Shown here: one piece after another, positions 47,040-56,008 of the stretch
Position numbering within the stretch: the stretch's first letter is position 1
Layout: each line of letters begins with the position of its first letter
Assembly (NCBI RefSeq): GCF_001441615.1
Contig: NZ_LAXJ01000012.1
Coordinates: 62,001-126,000 of the forward strand
Direction of reading: 5' to 3'
Source of the DNA: Roseovarius atlanticus
GTDB taxonomy: Bacteria > Pseudomonadota > Alphaproteobacteria > Rhodobacterales > Rhodobacteraceae
Length of the DNA: 64,000 nt
Notes under the pieces: model-generated
Seen by the model: only the letters and a program-made list of their open reading frames with translations
Told to the model about the DNA's origin: nothing
Database searches by the model: none
Program-made: the position numbers and the translations under genes

Positions 47040-47720
47040 GCCGGCGTAATACGCCATCATGTGGGCGAGATGCTCGGATGACAACGCCACCAGCCACTCG
47101 CTGTCACCGCGTCCCGGCGGCGGCGGATCGGCCCATTTCGCCACGCCCGGCACCTGCACCGTGAACCCATAGGTCGTGGCGAACCCGGCCATGACATCGC
47201 GGTCGCGCATCATCGCATAGGTCCAGTCCACCGGCCATTTGCTGGCGATGCAGCAATGCAGCAAGATCATCAGGTGGCGCAGTCGCTGCCGCGACCCGCG
47301 CTGACCGGGGGCCACGAACAGCTCTCCGATATAGGCCATGCGGCCGTGAAAGCCCGGCGGCAGCGCGGTGGTGAACGCGGTCAGCGTTTCGCCGGACGGG
47401 TGCGGATAGTGCCGGCGCATCGTGCGGCGCATGTAATCGCCCATGCTTTCGCGGCCGACATTGTCATACCGCGTGGCGACCGCCGCGACGAACGTCTCGC
47501 CTTCCCACAGAACCAGCCAAAAGCCAGAGTTTTCGGTAAAGTCGTTGTAATGCGCCGACAGTTTCGCGGTCACGCTGGTCTTGCCGTGCGCGCGCACCAA
47601 CTGCTCCATTTCGTCGAAGTCCGACACCGTCTCGATGCGGTACCCGTTCCGGCCCAATCCTGCGACGCACGCGCCGCCCACCTTGATCACGTCAAGTGAA
47701 TTCAGCATCTGGCTTTGCAT
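47022..47720 (-). CDS. GNAT-fold acyltransferase-like protein
   Basis: A 232-residue protein with a GNAT-like core. A substrate strand region FWLVLWEGETFVAAVATRYDNVG is followed by YIGELFVAPGQRGSRQRLRHLMILL, which resembles the acetyl-CoA pyrophosphate loop (Arg/Gly-x-Gly/Ser-x). FATTYGFTVQVPG suits the last beta segment. The start is uncertain: ATG at 47720, or ATG at 47708 with a G-rich site 12 bp ahead. The 3' end overlaps that of the HTH regulator. No known N-acyltransferase subgroup is recognised, so substrate and role are open. Confidence 0.65.
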   Translation of the reverse strand: MQSQMLNSLDVIKVGGACVAGLGRNGYRIETVSDFDEMEQLVRAHGKTSVTAKLSAHYNDFTENSGFWLVLWEGETFVAAVATRYDNVGRESMGDYMRRTMRRHYPHPSGETLTAFTTALPPGFHGRMAYIGELFVAPGQRGSRQRLRHLMILLHCCIASKWPVDWTYAMMRDRDVMAGFATTYGFTVQVPGVAKWADPPPPGRGDSEWLVALSSEHLAHMMAYYAGSLESL

Positions 47721-47875
47721 TCCCCCGAGTGAACCGTCTGTCCCGCGCCGGGTTTGGCCCGGCTGCAAGACATGGTTAACAGCACGCTATGCAGGTTGGA
47801 ATGACTCCGATCCTTAAAAACGGAATGTTTCTTCTGCCGAAACAGTCTCCGAACCAGCCGATATGCAGGAAAGCA

Positions 47876-47951
47876 TGGTGGGCGGTGAGGGACTCGAACC
47901 CCCGGCATCTTCGGTGTAAACGAAGCGCTCTACCAACTGAGCTAACCGCCC
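47876..47951 (-). tRNA. tRNA-Val (TAC)
   Basis: A 76-nt cloverleaf on the minus strand with acceptor GGGCGGT/ACCGCCC, discriminator A and encoded CCA. The anticodon stem CTTCG/CGAAG encloses TTTACAC, giving anticodon TAC. Confidence 0.96.
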
Positions 47952-48219
47952 CTGCCGGCTTCCTCTAGCAACAGCGTTGTCGCCTTGCAAGATGCATAAA
48001 GCAATTGGCGATGCACCTCGAACCGCAGCCCGTCGTGAAACGCGTCGGTCGTGTTAATGGCCGGCAACGCCGGGCGCGCGCGCGCACACCTGTCGTCTGA
48101 GCGCTGTTTTGGCGCAACAGACCACGTGAATCGGCAGGCCTGTGCGAAGAAACAGGTGTCGAAACCCGCGCTGTCGCGGCTAGCCTTGCGCACCGAAAAC
48201 CCGCAAGTGGCGCGATTTC

Positions 48220-48576
48220 ATGGCACTCTCTCTCGTGGCTTTTGCCGTTCCGGCGGCCTTGTTCCTCGGTCTGGCCCTGCTTCCCCATGGGCGTCGGGCG
48301 CTCGTGGCCGGGCTGATCGCGGCGGGTGTGCTGGTGTGCCTCTGGCTGGTCCACTCACTCGATCTTCTCGGGCTCGGTGCGCACGGCGACGACAGGATGC
48401 AGATCAGGGTTTTCCTGATGCTCTTGGCGCTCAGCCTCGCGTGGTTTCTCGGAACGTCGCTTCAGGTCTTGCGCCGCCGCTTTCCCGCCCATTGGCCGGG
48501 CTGGAGCTGGCCCGCGGTCGTGGTCGTGACCCTCATGGTCATCAGCTTCGGCATCTGGCGGATGGCGACGCTCTGA
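48220..48576 (+). CDS. Small integral membrane protein
   Basis: A 118-residue protein with four predicted membrane segments: about 5-20, 27-48 (ALVAGLIAAGVLVCLWLV), 63-82 (FLMLLALSLAWFLGTSL) and 96-114 (WPAVVVVTLMVISFGIW). The single short loop between segments 2 and 3 contains HGDDRMQ. It lies between two tRNA-Val genes. No family is recognised. The steady hydrophobic pattern and the lack of a better frame support a real gene, but the ribosome site is weak. Confidence 0.65.
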   Translation: MALSLVAFAVPAALFLGLALLPHGRRALVAGLIAAGVLVCLWLVHSLDLLGLGAHGDDRMQIRVFLMLLALSLAWFLGTSLQVLRRRFPAHWPGWSWPAVVVVTLMVISFGIWRMATL

Positions 48577-48600
48577 CAGGGACGGTCGCTTTGGGAAAAA

Positions 48601-48675
48601 TGGTGGGCGATAGAAGATTCGAACTTCTGACATCTTCGATGTGAACGAAGCGCTCTACCACTGAGCTAATCGCCC
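48601..48675 (-). tRNA. tRNA-Val (CAC)
   Basis: A 75-nt cloverleaf on the minus strand with acceptor GGGCGAT/ATCGCCC, discriminator A and encoded CCA. The anticodon stem CTTCG/CGAAG encloses TTCACAT, giving anticodon CAC. It is 649 bp from the TAC isoacceptor. Confidence 0.96.
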
Positions 48676-48786
48676 GCCGAGGCCGCTGTTTAGCGCCCCT
48701 TTGGCACTGGTGCAATAGCAAAGCTGCACGGAATTTCCGAGGACAATCGACGTCGCGAAACACCGCCGCGCCTTGCTCCGGCGGCG

Positions 48787-49152
48787 TCAGGTTTCGGTCG
48801 CGGCGCCGTTCGATTTGGGCTGACGGATCTTCGCCACCGTGACGCGCGCGTTGCCGGTATCCTTCTGCCGGTTGATCTTCACCTTGCCGAACGGCTTGAG
48901 GTTCAGCTCCCGCCCCTCTGCCAGCGCCTCGCCCAGCACTTCGAGCATGGCTTCGACCACCGGCTTGACCTTGTTCTTGTTCAGATCGGCCCGGTCCGCG
49001 ACCAGCTGGAACAGCTCGGACTTTTTGAGCTCGGTCGACAGGATATCGGCCCCCGAGGTTTCGGTCACCACTTCCAGGTCCGGTTTGGCCCTGGCCGCGG
49101 TTTCCTTGGTGGATGCATCAGATTTAGAACTTGCCGTACTGCGCGACGCCAT
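48787..49152 (-). CDS. HU-family DNA-binding protein with N-terminal extension
   Basis: A 121-residue protein. The first ~38 residues are a Ser/Thr/Ala/Lys-rich extension (MASRSTASSKSDASTKETAA). The rest is an HU/IHF-like fold (LKKSELFQLVADRADLNKNKVKPVVEAMLEVLGEALAEGRELNLKPFGKVKINRQKD). The usual proline-tipped DNA-binding arm RNPRTG is not present in that form; the arm region reads RQKDTGNARVTVAKIRQPKSN, still basic. The start at 49152 has AGAGG about 6 bp ahead. Related proteins are common in Rhodobacteraceae and differ from the main HU. Confidence 0.85.
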   Translation of the reverse strand: MASRSTASSKSDASTKETAARAKPDLEVVTETSGADILSTELKKSELFQLVADRADLNKNKVKPVVEAMLEVLGEALAEGRELNLKPFGKVKINRQKDTGNARVTVAKIRQPKSNGAATET

Positions 49153-49218
49153 TTTGGGCCTCTTTCCATGAAGTTTTGCCACACGATACCCTAAAATGCG
49201 GCGAATGCTACCGCCGAG

Positions 49219-49247
49219 TTGACCTTTGACCGTCTTCGACGCATAAC
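49219..49247 (+). promoter_or_regulatory. Promoter for the small secreted protein
   Basis: TTGACC (49219-49224), a 17-bp spacer and CATAAC (49242-49247) form a likely -35/-10 pair. Transcription would begin near 49254, which leaves about 25 nt before the GTG at 49279 but almost none before an ATG at 49258, so it supports the GTG start. Confidence 0.5.
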
Positions 49248-49278
49248 TTTTGGCGTTATGCAAACTGGGGATCACAAA

Positions 49279-49479
49279 GTGACCAAATTCATTGCCGCAG
49301 TCGCCTTCGCATCGCTCATCGTGATCGAACCCGCCATCGCCGGAACCCTGTCCGAGCCCGTTCTGGATCAACAGATCGTCATGGACGCCGCGGTCGAGGA
49401 TTCCACCGCCAAGGTCGATATCCTGATGATCACGCTGATCTCCGTGTTCATGATCGCGATCGCCGGCGGCGCGTTTTAA
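49279..49479 (+). CDS. Small exported protein with C-terminal membrane segment
   Basis: A 66-residue protein starting at GTG (TKFIAAVAFASLIVIEPAIAG), a signal peptide with cleavage after AIA. A short acidic segment (GTLSEPVLDQQIVMDAAVEDSTAKVD) and a second hydrophobic segment (ILMITLISVFMIAIAGGAF) follow, ending the protein. GGGG lies 8 bp before the start. The design, a signal peptide plus one membrane helix at the end, recurs in short roseobacter proteins of unknown role. It is divergent from the HU-like gene. An in-frame ATG at 49258 is the alternative start. Confidence 0.7.
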   Translation: MTKFIAAVAFASLIVIEPAIAGTLSEPVLDQQIVMDAAVEDSTAKVDILMITLISVFMIAIAGGAF

Positions 49480-49748
49480 AGCGTTTGGCGACAGACCCGA
49501 TGTGCAGCTTGCCGTGAAACCCCGCGGCACGCGGCGCACGCTTCTCGCGGATGGCTAAGGTCAAAGGCAAAACGCCTGAGCGTCGCCGGACCAAAGCACG
49601 TCTCAAAACCCCAGCGCCTCGCGGCCGGTCTCATCTCGTCCGACGATTGGCCCGGACCGGGCCGGCACGGCCCCGGTCCATGGCCTTGCCGCAAGATCTC
49701 TTGATGCACCGCCCTAGCCGACCGCCGAGGATCTCAGTCCTGTATCGA
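49480..49748. other. Non-coding spacer before the lon terminator
   Basis: The gene-free stretch here is just over 300 bp, counting the terminator that follows. It is GC-rich with no convincing reading frame, tRNA or repeat. It separates the convergent small exported protein gene and lon. A small RNA cannot be excluded by eye. Confidence 0.5.
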
Positions 49749-49778
49749 AAAAGGCGCCCGGCATTGCGGGCGCCTTTC
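49749..49778 (-). terminator. Intrinsic terminator of lon
   Basis: An 11-bp perfect stem (AAAGGCGCCCG / CGGGCGCCTTT) has a 6-nt loop. On the minus strand the stem is followed by a run of T residues (GCCTTTTTCG). It lies 22 bp past the lon stop. Confidence 0.9.
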
Positions 49779-49798
49779 GTGTTTCTGCGTGACAGAGG

Positions 49799-52210
49799 TC
49801 AGTGGGTCACGGCCCCCGCCCCGTCCTCGCCGGACTTGCGCGCCGCTTCCGCGGCAGCAGCCTCTTCGGCCGCTTCGTCCCATTCCACCGGCTCGGGCGT
49901 GTCCACCAGCGCCAGTTTCAGGACGTCGCTCACGTGTTCCACGGGGATGATCTCCAGCCCCTCTTTCACGTTGTCCGGTATCTCGGCCAGGTCCTTTTCG
50001 TTCTCCTGCGGGATCAGCACCGTCTTGATGCCGCCTCTCAGCGCCGCCAACAGCTTTTCCTTCAGCCCGCCGATGGCCAGCGCGTTGCCGCGCAGCGTAA
50101 CCTCGCCCGTCATCGCGATGTCCTTGCGCACCGGGATGCCGGTCAGAACGGACACGATGGACGTCACCATCGCCAGACCCGCGCTGGGCCCGTCCTTGGG
50201 CGTCGCGCCCTCCGGCACGTGCACGTGGATGTCCCACTTCTCGAACCGGGGCGGTTTCACCCCGATCTGCGGGCTGATTGACCGCACGTAGCTTGACGCG
50301 GCGTCGATCGATTCCTTCATCACGTCGCCCAGCGTGCCGGTGGTCTTCATCCGGCCCTTGCCCGGCAGGCGCAGCGCCTCGATGTTCAGAAGCTCGCCCC
50401 CCACCGACGTATAGGCCAGCCCGGTGACGACACCCACCTGGTCCTTCTCCTCGGCAAGGCCATAGCGGAACTTCTTCACGCCCAGGAACTCGTCGATATT
50501 CTCGGCGGTCACGTCGACGCGCTCGGCCTCTTTCTTGATGATCTTGGTCAGCGCCTTGCGGCACACCTTGCTGATCTCGCGCTCCAGGTTCCGCACGCCC
50601 GCCTCGCGGGTGTAATGCCGGATGATCGCCGTCAGGGCAGTATCGTCCAGGCTAAACTCCTTCTGCTTCAGACCGTGGTTCTTGATCTGCTTGGCCAGAA
50701 GGTGCTGCTTGGCGATCTCGCGCTTTTCGTCCTCGGTGTAGCCGGCCAGCGGAATGATCTCCATCCGGTCCAAGAGCGGCCCCGGCATGTTGTAGGAGTT
50801 CGCCGTGGTCAGGAACATCACGTTCGACAGGTCGTATTCGACCTCCATGTAGTGGTCCACGAATGTTCCGTTCTGCTCGGGGTCCAGCACCTCCAGCATG
50901 GCCGAGGCGGGGTCGCCCCGGAAATCCTGACCCATCTTGTCGATCTCGTCGAGCAGGATCAGCGGGTTCGTCGTCTTGGCCTTTTTCAGCGACTGGATGA
51001 TCTTGCCCGGCATCGAGCCGATATAGGTCCGGCGGTGGCCGCGGATCTCGGACTCGTCGCGCACACCACCCAGGCTGATGCGGATGAACTCGCGCCCCGT
51101 CGCCTTGGCAACCGATTTGCCCAAGGATGTCTTGCCCACGCCCGGCGGACCGACAAGGCACATGATCGGGCCTTTCAGCTTTTTCGAGCGTTGCTGCACC
51201 GCGAGGTACTCGACGATCCGCTCCTTGACCTTTTCAAGGCCATAATGGTCGTGATCCAGCACGTCCTGCGCCCGGCTCAGATCCTTCTTCACGCGGGATT
51301 TGACACCCCACGGGATCGACAGCATCCAGTCCAGGTAGTTGCGCACCACCGTGGCCTCGGCGCTCATCGGGCTCATGTTCTTGAGCTTCTTCAGCTCGCC
51401 TTCGGCCTTCTCGCGCGCTTCCTTCGACAGCTTGGTATTCTCGATGCGCTCTTCCAGCTCGGCAATCTCGCCTTCGCCGTCCTCGCCATCGCCCAGCTCC
51501 TTCTGAATGGCTTTCATCTGCTCATTCAGGTAATATTCGCGCTGGGTGCGCTCCATCTGCGACTTCACGCGCGTCTTGATCTTCTTCTCGACCTGCAGAA
51601 CGCTCATCTCGCCCTGCATCAGGCCGTAAACCTTCTCAAGCCGCTCGCTGACGCTCAGCGTCTCCAGCAATTCCTGTTTCTGCGCCACTTCGATGCCCAG
51701 ATGCCCCGACACCAGGTCGGCCAGCTTGGCGGCATCGTCGGCCTCGGTCACGGCGGCCAGCGCCTCTTCGGGGATGTTCTTCTTGACCTTGGCATAGCGC
51801 GCGAACTCGTCCGACACGGTGCGCAACAGCGCCTCGATGGTCGCGGCATCGCCCGGCATCTCGGTCAGGTACTCGGCGCGCGCCTCGAAGAAATTCTCGT
51901 TTTCCAGGTACTCGGTGATCTTCACCCGCGCCACGCCCTCGACCAGCACCTTCACGGTGCCGTCCGGAAGCTTCAACAATTGCAGCACATTGGCCAGCAC
52001 GCCGGAATTGTAGATCCCGTCCGCCGCCGGATCGTCCTCGCCCGGGTCGATCTGGCTCGACAGCAGGATCTGCTTGTCGTCCTGCATCACCTCTTCTAGC
52101 GCGCGGACAGATTTTTCGCGCCCCACGAAAAGCGGCACGATCATATGCGGAAACACCACGATGTCGCGCAGCGGCAGCACGGGGTAAGAGGCGTTAAGGG
52201 GATCTTGCAT
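49799..52210 (-). CDS. lon: ATP-dependent protease Lon
   Basis: An 803-residue protein, the normal length. The N-terminal substrate domain starts [31 protein letters not shown]. The ATPase has Walker [14 protein letters not shown] (about residue 355), and [10 protein letters not shown] is Walker B. The protease domain has the catalytic Ser in [11 protein letters not shown] and the Lys in [14 protein letters not shown]. It ends in an acidic Ala/Glu tail. It degrades damaged and regulatory proteins in the cytoplasm. AGGA lies about 9 bp before the ATG at 52210. Upstream in-frame sequence lacks family similarity and is taken as leader. A heat-shock-type promoter lies about 80 bp upstream. Confidence 0.96.
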   Translation of the reverse strand: MQDPLNASYPVLPLRDIVVFPHMIVPLFVGREKSVRALEEVMQDDKQILLSSQIDPGEDDPAADGIYNSGVLANVLQLLKLPDGTVKVLVEGVARVKITEYLENENFFEARAEYLTEMPGDAATIEALLRTVSDEFARYAKVKKNIPEEALAAVTEADDAAKLADLVSGHLGIEVAQKQELLETLSVSERLEKVYGLMQGEMSVLQVEKKIKTRVKSQMERTQREYYLNEQMKAIQKELGDGEDGEGEIAELEERIENTKLSKEAREKAEGELKKLKNMSPMSAEATVVRNYLDWMLSIPWGVKSRVKKDLSRAQDVLDHDHYGLEKVKERIVEYLAVQQRSKKLKGPIMCLVGPPGVGKTSLGKSVAKATGREFIRISLGGVRDESEIRGHRRTYIGSMPGKIIQSLKKAKTTNPLILLDEIDKMGQDFRGDPASAMLEVLDPEQNGTFVDHYMEVEYDLSNVMFLTTANSYNMPGPLLDRMEIIPLAGYTEDEKREIAKQHLLAKQIKNHGLKQKEFSLDDTALTAIIRHYTREAGVRNLEREISKVCRKALTKIIKKEAERVDVTAENIDEFLGVKKFRYGLAEEKDQVGVVTGLAYTSVGGELLNIEALRLPGKGRMKTTGTLGDVMKESIDAASSYVRSISPQIGVKPPRFEKWDIHVHVPEGATPKDGPSAGLAMVTSIVSVLTGIPVRKDIAMTGEVTLRGNALAIGGLKEKLLAALRGGIKTVLIPQENEKDLAEIPDNVKEGLEIIPVEHVSDVLKLALVDTPEPVEWDEAAEEAAAAEAARKSGEDGAGAVTH

Positions 52211-52290
52211 TCTCGGTATCCTGTATTGGCAAGAAGGCTCCGGTCCCGACTTGGCGGCAACCACCGGCCTTCTCCGTTTCGATAAGGTTA

Positions 52291-52318
52291 ATCTGGGCGC
52301 TTTCGGCACAGTTTCAAC
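52291..52318 (-). promoter_or_regulatory. Heat-shock (RpoH-type) promoter of lon
   Basis: On the minus strand GTTGAAA is followed 14 bp later by CCCAGATT, close to the RpoH consensus (CTTGAAA, 13-15 bp, CCCATNT). Transcription would start near 52284, giving a leader of about 74 nt before lon. The rest of the gene-free stretch 52211-52549 shows only a short inverted repeat, CCGTT-CTT-AACGG, near 52388. Confidence 0.6.
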
Positions 52319-52549
52319 CTCGGCCCCAGGAGGGGTCGCGGCAAGAATGCATTGCGCCACGGATGGGCACAAGCACCAAATATACCCGTTCTTAACGGAA
52401 GGACCACGAAGCTTGGCCTGCTTGCGTTCCAACCGGCTGGCCTTGCTGTCTTTGCGCCGTTCGAAAAAACAGCGCGCCAAATCGGGTCCAAAGGGCTGCG
52501 TCGACGTCTTTTCCCGGCGTGACGCCACTGTGGGCCGACGCCCCCGGCA

Positions 52550-52618
52550 TCATGCCAAAAGCAGCGCGGCCAGAACCGCCACCGAGGCCCAGCTGAACGT
52601 GAATGCGGCATATGTCAT
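52550..52618 (-). CDS. 22-residue membrane peptide, paralogue A
   Basis: A 23-codon gene including stop. The product starts MTYAAFTFSW and is hydrophobic throughout, ending in VLAALLLA, so it should form a single membrane helix. GGGAG lies 7 bp before the ATG. A near-identical peptide is encoded 142 bp away on the same strand. The two share 17 of 22 residues while most of the shared residues use different codons, a pattern expected of selection on the protein. It lies upstream of lon in the same direction. I know no family for it. Confidence 0.75.
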   Translation of the reverse strand: MTYAAFTFSWASVAVLAALLLA

Positions 52619-52759
52619 CTCATTGCTCCCAGTCTGTCACAGTGTCGTGATGGCTCTGGGTCGCGTTCTACCGCCGATGGGTTCAAATATGGTGTACCGG
52701 CCCCATTCGCGGGACCGGTCCTTTTCGTGGAAAGAAGGATGCGCGTCGCGCTTTTCGCG

Positions 52760-52828
52760 TCACGCGAGCAGTATTGCCGCGAAAAGCGCGACGGACATCC
52801 AGCTAAAGGCAAAGGCAGCGTAAGTCAT
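52760..52828 (-). CDS. 22-residue membrane peptide, paralogue B
   Basis: The second copy begins MTYAAFAFSW and ends FAAILLA, one membrane helix of the same length as paralogue A. Differences are Thr/Ala at 7, Ala/Met at 11, Val/Leu at 15, Leu/Phe at 16 and Leu/Ile at 19, all conservative for a helix. No strong ribosome site is visible ahead of the ATG (GAAAGTGAACG is the nearest purine run). A TATAAT box 35-40 bp upstream suggests its own promoter. It lies between tgt and paralogue A. Confidence 0.72.
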   Translation of the reverse strand: MTYAAFAFSWMSVALFAAILLA

Positions 52829-52862
52829 TGTAATATCGTTCACTTTCTAAAATAGTAGAATC

Positions 52863-52891
52863 ATTATAAGCGAAAATCCGCCCATCACCTA
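52863..52891 (-). promoter_or_regulatory. Likely promoter of the 22-residue peptide genes
   Basis: A perfect -10 box TATAAT (minus strand, 52868-52863) lies in an AT-rich stretch. A weak -35 candidate, TAGGTG, lies 17 bp upstream (52891-52886). Transcription would begin near 52856, about 28 nt before paralogue B. Confidence 0.5.
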
Positions 52892-52965
52892 GGAAATTCG
52901 GATGCCATTTGGGAAACAGTTTGGGGCTGAAAAACAGTGCTCTGGCTAAGCGTCGGTAAAGCCAG

Positions 52966-54096
52966 TCAAATCGCCGCGATATCGCCCTCTGCCCGCTGCG
53001 CATGAAACGCCGCCTCCCAGGCGTCGAACCGGCCGGCGGCAATCGCCGCGCGCATCCCCGCCATGATCTCCTGATAGTAATGCAGGTTGTGCCAGGTCAG
53101 CAGCATGGAACTGATGATCTCCTGGCTGCGGAATACGTGATGCAGATACGCGCGCGAATACTTCCGGCACGCCGGGCAGGTGCAGGCCGCGTCCAGCGGG
53201 CGCGGGTCGTCCTGGTGCCGCGCGTTCTTGATGTTCAGCACGCCGCGCCGGGTAAAGACCTGCCCCGTCCGCCCCGACCGCGACGGCAGCACGCAGTCCA
53301 TCATGTCCACGCCGCGCTTCACCGCGCCCACGATGTCGTCGGGCTTGCCCACCCCCATCAGGTAACGCGGCTTGTCCTCGGGCAGATACCCCGTGGCATA
53401 GTCCAACACGCCGAACATCGCCGCCTGCCCCTCGCCCACGGCCAGCCCGCCGATGGCGTAGCCGTCAAAGCCGATCTCGACCAGCGCGCTGGCGCTTTCC
53501 TCGCGCAATTCCTGCGTCACGCCGCCCTGCATGATCCCGAACAGCGCGTGCCCCGGCCGGTCCCCGAACGCATCCTTCGACCGCGCGGCCCACCGCATCG
53601 ACAGGCGCATCGCCCGCGCCACCTCGTCATCGCTCGCCGGCAGCGCGGGACATTCGTCGAAACACATCACAATATCACTGCCCAACAGGCGCTGGATCTC
53701 CATCGACCGTTCGGGTGTCAGCTCGTGTTTCGACCCGTCGATATGACTTTTGAACGTCACGCCCGCCTCGGTCAGCTTGCGCAACCCCGCCAGGCTCATC
53801 ACCTGGAACCCGCCACTATCCGTCAAGATCGGCCGCTCCCAGTTCATGAACCGGTGCAAGCCGCCCAGGGCATCGATCCGCTCTGCCGTGGGGCGCAGCA
53901 TCAGGTGATAGGTGTTGCCCAGAAGGATATCCGCCCCGGTCTCGTGCACGCTTTCAGGCATCATCGCCTTGACCGTGGCAGCGGTCCCCACCGGCATGAA
54001 GGCGGGCGTGCGCACGTCGCCGCGCGGCGTGCGGATCACCCCCGTCCGCGCCTGCCCGTCCGTTGCGCCCAGCTCGAAAGCGAAACCCTGCGTCAT
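52966..54096 (-). CDS. tgt: Queuine tRNA-ribosyltransferase
   Basis: A 376-residue TIM-barrel enzyme that swaps guanine for the queuine precursor (preQ1) at the wobble base of tRNAs with GUN anticodons, such as the tRNA-Asp (GTC) encoded in this window. The catalytic region reads [14 protein letters not shown] and [20 protein letters not shown]. The zinc site is in [22 protein letters not shown]. Length and motifs are normal. It is transcribed towards the 22-residue peptide genes and lon, with 137 bp before the first of these. Confidence 0.97.
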   Translation of the reverse strand: MTQGFAFELGATDGQARTGVIRTPRGDVRTPAFMPVGTAATVKAMMPESVHETGADILLGNTYHLMLRPTAERIDALGGLHRFMNWERPILTDSGGFQVMSLAGLRKLTEAGVTFKSHIDGSKHELTPERSMEIQRLLGSDIVMCFDECPALPASDDEVARAMRLSMRWAARSKDAFGDRPGHALFGIMQGGVTQELREESASALVEIGFDGYAIGGLAVGEGQAAMFGVLDYATGYLPEDKPRYLMGVGKPDDIVGAVKRGVDMMDCVLPSRSGRTGQVFTRRGVLNIKNARHQDDPRPLDAACTCPACRKYSRAYLHHVFRSQEIISSMLLTWHNLHYYQEIMAGMRAAIAAGRFDAWEAAFHAQRAEGDIAAI

Positions 54097-54244
54097 GTTA
54101 CCGTCCTCTCATCCTGCGCCCTCCATAACGCCTCTGGCAAAAGCTTCAATCCATCGCGCGCGCCCGTCCCCCGCCTTGACCCCGGATAAGTTTTTGAACC
54201 AAAAGCCACCCGGTCGGTTAGACTGCAAATAAAAGACGGGACAT

Positions 54245-55921
54245 GTGACCAGCCATATGACAGCCATCGCCGCCCCGCTGCGCGTTCTTTTCGGCGCGAT
54301 GCTCTTTGCCATGTGCCTTGCCCTGCCGGGCGCAGCGCAGGAAGAGCCCTATTTCGAGGTCGACTTCCTCAACCCCGGCCTGCCGGACATGCCCGACAGG
54401 ATCAATCGCGACACGCCCCGCGCCACGATGGAAAGCCTGCTCGCGCTTTTGGCCGAGGACCAGTATGGCGCGGCGGCCCACCTTCTTGACCTGACAGACT
54501 TTCCAGTCGAACAGCAGGCCAATCGCGGCGCCGAACTCGCGCGCGAACTCAAGATGGTCATCGACCGGCAGATCCTGATCCCGTGGTCCGACCTCTCGGA
54601 TCGGCCCGATGGCTGGCTCGAAGGCCCGCAGGAAGATCCAGGAACCGGCCGGACCCGCCGGTCGATCCTGCTCAGCACGCTGGAGCTCGACCAGCGGCCC
54701 GTACCGTTGCGGATCAACCGCGTAAGGTCCACCAACGGCGAGGTTGCCTGGGTCATTTCCCGGCAAAGCGTGCGCGACATTCCCCGCCTCTACGACCGGT
54801 TCAAGCCGACCGAGCTTGAAATGGCGATGCCCCCGTGGGCGCGCGAGCGCGGTCCCTTCGGGATGTATGTCTGGGAATGGCTGGTGCTGCCCGTCATCAC
54901 CGTCATCGCATTCCTGCTGGGCTATATCGCTTACCGCATCGTCGGCTGGCTGGGGCAATTCTCCAGCCGCCGCATCGTGCAGGCCTGCGTCCGCGCCTTC
55001 CGCCTGCCCGCCACGATCGTCGTCGTCTCCGCGGTCATCGGCTTTGCCACCAACCGCCTGCTGGTGGTCACCGGCCCGATCAGCGTCATTGTCGGGCCCC
55101 TGGTCCTTCTGGGCTATGTCACCGGCTTCGCCCTGGCCGCCGTGCGCGTCGCCGACGAGATCTTCGACCGCGTCAGCCTCAACAGCCCCGAGGAACTTGC
55201 GATCCCGGGCAACGCGCATTACCGCAATATGGCCACGATGCTGTCGGGCTTTCGCAAGTTCGTCATCATCCTCGCGATCATCGTCGGCGCCGTCACCCTG
55301 CTCAGCTCTGTCCAGGTGTTCAATTCGGTGGGCTACACCCTGCTGGCCGGGGCCGGTGCGATCACCATCGTGCTGGGTTTCGCCGCCCGCGAGGTGCTGG
55401 GCAACCTCTTGGCCGCCGTGCAGATCGCGCTCAACCGCTCGGCCCGGATCGGCGACCAGATCATCTTCGAGGACCGCTTCTGCACCGTCGAGCGCATCCA
55501 TTTCACCTATGTCCAGCTGGCGATCTGGACCGGCAACCGCTTCATCGTGCCGGTCAGCCATTTCGTCAAACATCCGTTCGAGAACCTCTCCGCCGGCGAC
55601 CGCGAAATGACCCGGCCCATCCGCCTGACCTTCGCCCAGACCGCCGATGTGTCGGCCCTGCGCACGGCGTTTTTCCAGATCATGGACGAAATCGACGACG
55701 GCACGCTGGGATCGAAGGACGACGCCGGCGTCTGGGTCGAGGATCAGGACGTCTTCGGCAAGAAGGTCCTCTTCGCCCTGCCCACGCCCGACCAGTCCAC
55801 CTTCTGGGATCTCGAAACCGCCTGCCGTGAGCGCCTGCTGACCCGCGCCGCCGAGCTTGAACAGGAAACCGGCAAGCCCTTCCTGCCGCAAGGCCCGGCG
55901 CAGGATTATCCTGACAGCTGA
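54245..55921 (+). CDS. MscS-family mechanosensitive ion channel
   Basis: A 558-residue protein with an N-terminal signal-like segment, a periplasmic domain (about 35-190) and about five membrane segments (about 205-390). The MscS pore and beta-domain region follows: TLLAGAGAITIVLGFAAREVLGNLLAAVQIALNRSARIGDQIIF, then VPVSHFVKHPFENLS. A C-terminal alpha/beta vestibule completes it. It would release solutes on osmotic downshock. The start is GTG at 54245, with GGGAC ahead. ATG at 54257 is nearly as likely. It is divergent from tgt across about 150 bp. Confidence 0.9.
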   Translation: MTSHMTAIAAPLRVLFGAMLFAMCLALPGAAQEEPYFEVDFLNPGLPDMPDRINRDTPRATMESLLALLAEDQYGAAAHLLDLTDFPVEQQANRGAELARELKMVIDRQILIPWSDLSDRPDGWLEGPQEDPGTGRTRRSILLSTLELDQRPVPLRINRVRSTNGEVAWVISRQSVRDIPRLYDRFKPTELEMAMPPWARERGPFGMYVWEWLVLPVITVIAFLLGYIAYRIVGWLGQFSSRRIVQACVRAFRLPATIVVVSAVIGFATNRLLVVTGPISVIVGPLVLLGYVTGFALAAVRVADEIFDRVSLNSPEELAIPGNAHYRNMATMLSGFRKFVIILAIIVGAVTLLSSVQVFNSVGYTLLAGAGAITIVLGFAAREVLGNLLAAVQIALNRSARIGDQIIFEDRFCTVERIHFTYVQLAIWTGNRFIVPVSHFVKHPFENLSAGDREMTRPIRLTFAQTADVSALRTAFFQIMDEIDDGTLGSKDDAGVWVEDQDVFGKKVLFALPTPDQSTFWDLETACRERLLTRAAELEQETGKPFLPQGPAQDYPDS

Positions 55922-56008
55922 TCCCGCGCGCCCGGCACCGCCACCAAAGCCTTGCATTGGCGCGCGTCACGGCCCTATTAAGCCGGGACCTTTTCAACGG
56001 GGATCCCG

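Noticed and set aside
49551..50291. A plus-strand frame starting MAKVKGKTPERRRTKARL
   Set aside because: The first part resembles a basic small protein only by composition. It runs antisense through the lon terminator and the 3' end of lon and has no ribosome site.
52696..52719. Hairpin ACCGGCCCC/GGGACCGGT between the two 22-residue peptide genes
   Set aside because: The stem has a bulge and there is no T-run on the minus strand where a terminator would be needed, so its role is unclear.
52251..52823. A 190-codon plus-strand frame across the lon upstream region
   Set aside because: It has no domain or signal, and it runs antisense through both well-supported 22-residue peptide genes.
54218..55957. 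A 579-codon frame antisense to the MscS channel gene
   Set aside because: It is another GC-driven shadow, low in complexity, and lacks a ribosome site.
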